Origin: Clostridia bacterium
Lineage (GTDB): Bacteria; Bacillota; Clostridia; Monoglobales; Monoglobaceae
Assembly: GCA_017546205.1 (NCBI GenBank)
Contig: JAFYXJ010000006.1
Location: 62,001 to 126,000 of the forward strand
Reading direction: 5' to 3'
DNA length: 64,000 nt
Shown: in pieces, positions 59,404-64,000 of the stretch
Layout of the letters: each line of letters starts with the position of its first letter
How positions within the stretch are numbered: position 1 is the first letter of the stretch
Program-made: the position numbers and the translations under genes
The notes under the pieces: generated by a model
What the model was told of the DNA's origin: nothing
Seen by the model: only the letters and a program-made list of their open reading frames with translations
Database searches by the model: none

Positions 59404-59961
59404 ATGTATTATCTCTTTTTGGCAGATGGCTTTGAAGAAACCGAAGCAATTGCACCTCTGGATATTCTCCGCCGTGCTGAAATCCCCGTCAAAACCGTTG
59501 CTGTAGGCGAAAATCCCGTCTGCGGTGCTCACGGCATTTCCATTTGCGCCGACCTGACGCTGGATCAACTGGATCCGGCATCTTGTGAGGGTATGATTCT
59601 ACCCGGCGGAATGCCCGGCACTCTGAATCTGCAAAAATGTCCGCAGGTTATCGCCCTGATGGAAATTCTCAACCAGAAAAATGGTCTGATTGCCGCCATC
59701 TGTGCCGCGCCCATGATTCCCGGTTCTATGGGACTTCTGGACGGAAAAAATGCGGTCTGCTTCCCCGGTTTTGAAGACCAGATGGAGCATGCCAATATTC
59801 TGGATGCCAATGTGGCGGCAGACGGCAACTTTATCACCGCCCGGGGCGCCGGAGCGGCAATGGAATTCGGTGCTGCAATCGTGGACTATTACTTTAACAA
59901 ACCGGGCAAGGGAGACCGTCTCCTTTCCCAGATGCAATTTCATTATGAACGAAAAAACTGA
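59404..59961 (+). CDS. DJ-1/PfpI family protein
   Basis: 185 residues. Nucleophile-elbow cysteine in AAICAAPMIPGSMGLL and the acidic residue in LADGFEETEAIAPLDILRRA match the DJ-1/YajL/ThiJ type. It may act in glyoxal or oxidative protection. The overlap with fthC (17 bases) shows co-transcription. mgsA, which makes methylglyoxal, is in the same window but 28 kb away. Confidence 0.88.
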   Translation: MYYLFLADGFEETEAIAPLDILRRAEIPVKTVAVGENPVCGAHGISICADLTLDQLDPASCEGMILPGGMPGTLNLQKCPQVIALMEILNQKNGLIAAICAAPMIPGSMGLLDGKNAVCFPGFEDQMEHANILDANVAADGNFITARGAGAAMEFGAAIVDYYFNKPGKGDRLLSQMQFHYERKN

Positions 59962-60484
59962 ACTCCGCCGTCATTTCCGCAACATCCGGGATGCCATATC
60001 CCCCGATAAAAGAAAAGCGGCAAGTGCTGTCATTTGTGAAAAGGCACTTGCTTTAACCAAGACACTTTCTGCCCGCTCGGTCTTTGTCTATTATTCCATG
60101 GGCAGTGAGGTGGAAACCCACGCCCTGACCGACGTCCTTTGCCGGCAGGGCATCTGCGTGTCGGTGCCTCGATGCAATACGGTGCTTCACACCATGGACG
60201 CTGTCCGGCTGACGGGAGAATGGGAAACCGATGCCTACGGCATCCTGACCCCCAGAGGCGGCGAAGTGATTTCGCCCTCTGCCCTTGACCTGATTCTGGT
60301 TCCCGCCCTCGCCTTTGACCAAGACGGGTATCGGCTGGGTTACGGCGGCGGATATTATGACCGGTATTTAAAACCTTTGACCACACCCACGGCAGGGCTT
60401 TGTTTTTCAGCATGCCTGACGGATGTTCTGCCCCGTGGAGTCTTTGACTGTTCGGTGGGCATTGTGCTGACCGAGGAAAGGTAA
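59945..60484 (+). CDS. fthC: 5-formyltetrahydrofolate cyclo-ligase
   Basis: 179 residues from the ATG at 59945, inside the DJ-1 gene end. The substrate loop LGYGGGYYDRYL, LVPALAFDQDGYR and the N-terminal KTELRRHFRNIRDAI are diagnostic. ATP-dependent conversion of 5-formyl-THF to 5,10-methenyl-THF in the cytoplasm. Confidence 0.92.
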   Translation: MNEKTELRRHFRNIRDAISPDKRKAASAVICEKALALTKTLSARSVFVYYSMGSEVETHALTDVLCRQGICVSVPRCNTVLHTMDAVRLTGEWETDAYGILTPRGGEVISPSALDLILVPALAFDQDGYRLGYGGGYYDRYLKPLTTPTAGLCFSACLTDVLPRGVFDCSVGIVLTEER

Positions 60485-60487
60485 CCT

Positions 60488-61390
60488 ATGAATCCACAAG
60501 ATTTCCGTACAAGCCCTGCCTATCGGGAGGGCAAACATAAACTTGCCAGCATCCGCTGGATGCTGTTTTTTGTGGTTGCCGTCCAGACGGTGGTAACCCT
60601 GGCGGTCACGGTGGTTTCCAGTTTTATGGAGACGCCGCCCCCCGTTTATCTGCAGATGTTGCTGATTGAACTTCTGGCATACTTACTGCCCTTATCCCTG
60701 TACGCCAAGGAAAACCGACTTTTGACCGTCCGTGAAGCACGAGAGCAGTTTGGGTTGAAAGGCTTCCGCAAATCCCTGATTCCCTGGGTGATTCTGGCAG
60801 GATGCGGATGTCAGTTCGTGATGGTGCTTTTGAACCTACCCCTGAATCTTCTGCTGGCAGAAAGCGACGGCTACATCCCCACCACCTTGTGGGAACTCTG
60901 CCTTGCCATTCCGGTTCTGGCATTGGTGCCCGCTGTCTTTGAGGAATTTTTGCTTCGGGGCATTGTCCACGGGATTATGGCAAATTACAACACCCGTGCG
61001 GCGTTGATTTTTACCACGGTGATGTTTGCCCTGCTCCACGGCAATCCGGCAGGAATCCCCGGCTATCTGTTTCTGGGTATGATTCTGGTTCTTCTTCTTC
61101 GGCGGACAGGCTCTCTGTATGCCTGCATGCTTTTTCATCTCAGTTGCAACATCACCGCTTTGCTGGTCTCCTATTTCAGCAGTTCCCTGATGACCTTTCC
61201 AATCCTGACCATTCAGTTGTTTATATTCGGCACTCTGGGAGCAATCGCAGGTTGGACGGTGATTACCTCCATGACCAAGCGTCCCCATCCCAGACTGTTT
61301 CTTGACACCTCGGAGTTTTTGGGACAGAGTTTTATCAATCTCCCCATCCTCCTTTGTCTTTTCAGCATTCTTTTGACTCTGATTTTCTAG
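60488..61390 (+). CDS. CPBP family intramembrane metalloprotease
   Basis: 300 residues, about eight transmembrane segments. Active-site motifs: EEFLLRG (glutamate pair and arginine), FALLHG and FHLSCN (metal-binding histidines). Members act as prenyl-protein or bacteriocin-immunity proteases; the substrate here is unknown. Start three bases after fthC. Confidence 0.85.
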   Translation: MNPQDFRTSPAYREGKHKLASIRWMLFFVVAVQTVVTLAVTVVSSFMETPPPVYLQMLLIELLAYLLPLSLYAKENRLLTVREAREQFGLKGFRKSLIPWVILAGCGCQFVMVLLNLPLNLLLAESDGYIPTTLWELCLAIPVLALVPAVFEEFLLRGIVHGIMANYNTRAALIFTTVMFALLHGNPAGIPGYLFLGMILVLLLRRTGSLYACMLFHLSCNITALLVSYFSSSLMTFPILTIQLFIFGTLGAIAGWTVITSMTKRPHPRLFLDTSEFLGQSFINLPILLCLFSILLTLIF

Positions 61391-61406
61391 AGAGGTTGTG
61401 TGTATC

Positions 61407-62411
61407 ATGCAGCGTAAAAAACTTCTTATTCTTGCAGGTGCTGTCCTTGTGTTGGCTCTGCTTGTATCGGTGCTTGCCGATATGGCAGGTTGGGGAGCCA
61501 ACCGCCCTCATGTGGTGGAAATTCCCAACGGCAGCGGCACCGCCTCCATTGCCAAGGTGTTAAAGCAGGATGGCATCATCCGCCATCCGCTTTTCTTCCG
61601 TCTTTACGCCAAGGGGATTGATTCCCCCGTCTGGCAGAAAGGAAAGCACACCGTTACCAACGCCATGAGTTACGGCGAACTCTGCGAAAAACTTCAGTCC
61701 CGTCCCGATGCGGACGAGGACACCTCCCGTCGGGTGGTGATTCCCGAGGGATATGAACTTCGGCAGATTCTGGATTTGTTGGTAGCAGAAGGTCTGGGCG
61801 ACCGTGCCGTTTTTGAACATGAAGTGGCAAACGGGGTGTTTGACTATCCCTTTCTTGCGGATATCCCCAATCGGGAAGCCCGTCTGGAAGGATACCTTTA
61901 CCCTGACACCTATCTGTTCACCCCCGAAGAGAGTGAACACCAGATTCTGAACAAAATGCTGGACGCATTTTCCAAAAAAGCCTATCCTTTGTATCTGGAG
62001 GCAAACAGCGACCGTTCTCTGGACGAAATTCTGATTCTTGCCTCGGTGATTGAACGGGAGGCGGCAAACGATGAAGAACGCCCCACCGTTGCCTCAGTAT
62101 TCTGCAATCGGATTGCCATCGGGCAGAAACTGGAATCCTGTGCCACAGTACAGTATATCCTGAAAGAGCGGAAAGATGTGCTGTCTCTTGCTGATACCGC
62201 CATCGATTCCCCTTACAATACCTACAAATATCCCGGTCTGCCCATCGGCCCCATTGCCTCACCGGGAGAGGCATCCATTCGTGCGGCACTCTACCCTGCC
62301 GACACCGATTACCTGTATTTTGTGGCGGTTGCCGACGGAAGCCGGAATCTGTTCTCACGCACCTTTGAAGAACACAACCGCAAAACTGCTGAAATTCAAA
62401 ACGGAGATTGA
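61407..62411 (+). CDS. mltG: Endolytic murein transglycosylase MltG
   Basis: 334 residues, one N-terminal membrane helix (about 5-25) followed by the LysM-like and YceG domains. ASVIEREAANDEERPTVASVF contains the catalytic glutamate, followed by NTYKYPGLPIGPIASPGEASI. Cleaves nascent peptidoglycan near the PBP2/RodA machinery on the outer face. The ATG at 61407 is used with AGAGG ten bases upstream. Confidence 0.93.
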   Translation: MQRKKLLILAGAVLVLALLVSVLADMAGWGANRPHVVEIPNGSGTASIAKVLKQDGIIRHPLFFRLYAKGIDSPVWQKGKHTVTNAMSYGELCEKLQSRPDADEDTSRRVVIPEGYELRQILDLLVAEGLGDRAVFEHEVANGVFDYPFLADIPNREARLEGYLYPDTYLFTPEESEHQILNKMLDAFSKKAYPLYLEANSDRSLDEILILASVIEREAANDEERPTVASVFCNRIAIGQKLESCATVQYILKERKDVLSLADTAIDSPYNTYKYPGLPIGPIASPGEASIRAALYPADTDYLYFVAVADGSRNLFSRTFEEHNRKTAEIQNGD

Positions 62412-62413
62412 GT

Positions 62414-63061
62414 ATGATTGACGATTCTATTAACTATGACTATATTATCCGCTATCTGCGGGATTTACTCCCCAAACGGGAGGGTTTGCCTTATGAACTG
62501 GAGCAGTTTGCCAAGGAATACGGCGTCCCCATTTCCCAGCCGGAGACCATGAAATTTCTGGAAGTCCTGATTTGTCTGGGACGGGTGAAAACCGTGTTGG
62601 AGGTTGGCTGTGCCATTGGCTATTCTGCCATCAACTTCTGTCTGGCAGGTGCCGAAAAAGTGGACACGGTGGAACTTTCCCCTGATGCTGCAAGAGTGGC
62701 ACGGAAAAACTTTGAAACTGCCGGTCTTTCTCACCGGATTACCCTGTTTGAGGGGGATGCCAAGGAGATTCTTCCCACTTTAACGGGAGCATACGATATG
62801 ATTTTTATGGATGCGGCAAAGGCACAGTATCAGGAGTTCTTTCCCCATTGTATGCGGCTTTTGAAAAAAGGCGGACTTCTGGTTTCTGACAATGTGCTCT
62901 ATAAGGGCATGACCGCCACCGACGAACTGGTAGAGCGGCGGAAGATTACCATTGTCAAACGGCTGCGCGGGTATTTAACCATGCTCTCGGAGCATGAGGA
63001 ACTGGAAACCTCGGTTCTTCCCTTAGGAGACGGGGTTGCCCTTAGTTACAAAAAAATTTAG
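62414..63061 (+). CDS. trmR: O-methyltransferase, probable tRNA 5-hydroxyuridine methyltransferase
   Basis: 215 residues. SAM-binding motif LEVGCAIGYSAINFCL, then DTVELSPDA, and DMIFMDAAKAQY. The catechol-O-methyltransferase-like family includes B. subtilis TrmR (YrrM), which turns wobble ho5U into mo5U. mltG immediately upstream mirrors the yrrL-yrrM order of B. subtilis, which supports TrmR over a catechol methyltransferase. Confidence 0.85.
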   Translation: MIDDSINYDYIIRYLRDLLPKREGLPYELEQFAKEYGVPISQPETMKFLEVLICLGRVKTVLEVGCAIGYSAINFCLAGAEKVDTVELSPDAARVARKNFETAGLSHRITLFEGDAKEILPTLTGAYDMIFMDAAKAQYQEFFPHCMRLLKKGGLLVSDNVLYKGMTATDELVERRKITIVKRLRGYLTMLSEHEELETSVLPLGDGVALSYKKI

Positions 63062-63072
63062 GAGTTGAAACT

Positions 63073-64000
63073 ATGTTCTATCGTTCGGGACGGTTGCGCG
63101 GACTTGGCCGTAACCTTGACCTGCCCCTGACCATTGCCACGGTACTGGCGGCATTGTTCGGGCTTTTGATGATTGCAAGTGCCGGAGGAACCCGGTATGT
63201 GGTGATTCAGTCTGCGGCATTTCTGGTAGGCGTGGGCGGTGTCGTCGCCCTGATGATTCTGGATTATCAGTATCTGTCCCAGATTGCACTGCATCTGTAC
63301 CTTGTGGCAATCGGACTTTTGGTTCTGGTGCTGATTCCGGGACTGGGCGATGTGCAGAACGGTGCCCGCAGTTGGTTCGATTTGGGATTTTTTAACCTGC
63401 AACCGGCAGAACTTGCAAAGATTGTGTTTATCATCACCTTTTCCAAACATCTGGCAGAGACCGAACACCAACTCCATCGGTTTTCGGTGGTTTTGAAACT
63501 GCTTCTCCATCTGGGAAGTTTCTGTGTCCTGATTCTGTTGCAGCCGGACTTTGGAACCGCCATGGTCTTTGTTGCCATTGCGTTGGTGCTTCTGTTCTGT
63601 GCCGGCATTGGCTGGAAGTATATTCTGGGCGGTCTGGGATTGGGTGCTATTACCTTTCCTCTGGCATGGTTCTTCTTTTTGCAGGACTACCAAAAAAACC
63701 GTATCCTCACCCTGTTCCAACCGGAACTGGACCCCACCGGTGCCGGTTATCACGTGATGCAGTCCAAAATTGCAGTAGGCTCCGGCAGAATTTTCGGAAC
63801 CGGACTGTTCAAAGGCTCCAGTCAGGTCAACAACCTGCTTCCGGAACGGCATACCGACTTTATTTTCTCCGCCGTCTGCGAGGAACTGGGTATGCTGGGG
63901 GGCGTACTGGTGATTTTGCTGTTGAGTTTTTTGATTATCCGTTGTATTTACATCGGCATCAATGCCAGAAACCGTCTGGGAACCTATATGTGCGTCGGCG
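63073..64000 (+). CDS. rodA: RodA-type SEDS glycosyltransferase, 5' part
   Basis: 309 residues visible; the end runs off the window. Multi-pass membrane protein of the FtsW/RodA/SpoVE (SEDS) family: NGARSWFDLGFFNLQPAEL, LLQPDFGTAMVF and GSSQVNNLLPERHTDFIFSAVCEELG contain conserved loop residues including the catalytic aspartate of HTDF. It polymerises lipid II glycan strands with PBP2. GGAG lies eight bases before the ATG. RodA rather than FtsW is inferred from mltG and the shape operon in the same window. Confidence 0.9.
   Translation, partial: MFYRSGRLRGLGRNLDLPLTIATVLAALFGLLMIASAGGTRYVVIQSAAFLVGVGGVVALMILDYQYLSQIALHLYLVAIGLLVLVLIPGLGDVQNGARSWFDLGFFNLQPAELAKIVFIITFSKHLAETEHQLHRFSVVLKLLLHLGSFCVLILLQPDFGTAMVFVAIALVLLFCAGIGWKYILGGLGLGAITFPLAWFFFLQDYQKNRILTLFQPELDPTGAGYHVMQSKIAVGSGRIFGTGLFKGSSQVNNLLPERHTDFIFSAVCEELGMLGGVLVILLLSFLIIRCIYIGINARNRLGTYMCVG

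Overview
The window reads as chromosome from an anaerobic Firmicute of class Clostridia. The basis is the mixture of S-layer homology (SLH) surface proteins, an NADH-dependent [FeFe]-hydrogenase operon, a ferredoxin:NADP transhydrogenase (NfnAB), methylglyoxal synthase, lactate-racemase-like LarA and Gram-positive style promoters and ribosome sites. Species cannot be fixed from sequence reading alone.

Left part (1-22.5 kb, all minus strand, read right to left): a surface glycan-degradation locus. Its first two genes encode SLH-type envelope proteins (22477-18035). Next come two very large secreted proteins made only of carbohydrate-binding-like modules joined by Pro/Thr linkers (17962-11280). 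Then come three giant secreted clan GH-A glycoside hydrolases and one SGNH esterase (11132 to beyond base 1). The hydrolases carry a binding module inserted inside the barrel. A cytoplasmic-looking GH38 alpha-mannosidase (26378-23307) lies just upstream. No transporter or polysaccharide lyase is visible.

Middle (22.5-32.2 kb): two long non-coding stretches flank GH38, a small phage-type gene, metG and gltX. Each stretch carries a copy of the same roughly 390-bp element. It has a promoter, a long hairpin RNA whose two arms differ between copies but stay complementary, a strong terminator, and a conserved 5-codon reading frame behind a good Shine-Dalgarno sequence. The second stretch also holds a probable type I toxin-antitoxin locus: a 22-residue membrane peptide with a sequestered Shine-Dalgarno, plus a convergent antisense RNA. 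Dispersed intergenic repeats fill the remainder.

32.2-40.9 kb: one nine-gene minus-strand operon for cell shape and housekeeping (nudF-zapA-U32-dut-maf-mreB-mreC-mreD-PBP2), followed by mgsA.

40.9-50 kb: nfnA-nfnB-gdhA (redox and nitrogen assimilation), larA with an EamA transporter, then an AT-rich island. The island carries a CatA-like acetyltransferase, a DinD/Bro-N gene broken by one in-frame stop, and a small membrane protein. A half-size EamA gene lies beside it.

50-58.5 kb: a minus-strand hydrogenase operon. HndA/B/C/D-type catalytic subunits are combined with a second, degenerate hydrogenase-like iron-sulfur protein, two DRTGG-domain proteins, two stand-alone HATPase proteins and a PHP phosphoesterase. 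This looks like a catalytic plus sensory and regulatory module.

58.6-64 kb (plus strand, divergent): a WecG/TagA glycosyltransferase, DJ-1/PfpI protein, 5-formyl-THF cyclo-ligase, CPBP protease, mltG, trmR and the start of rodA, again a cell-envelope theme.
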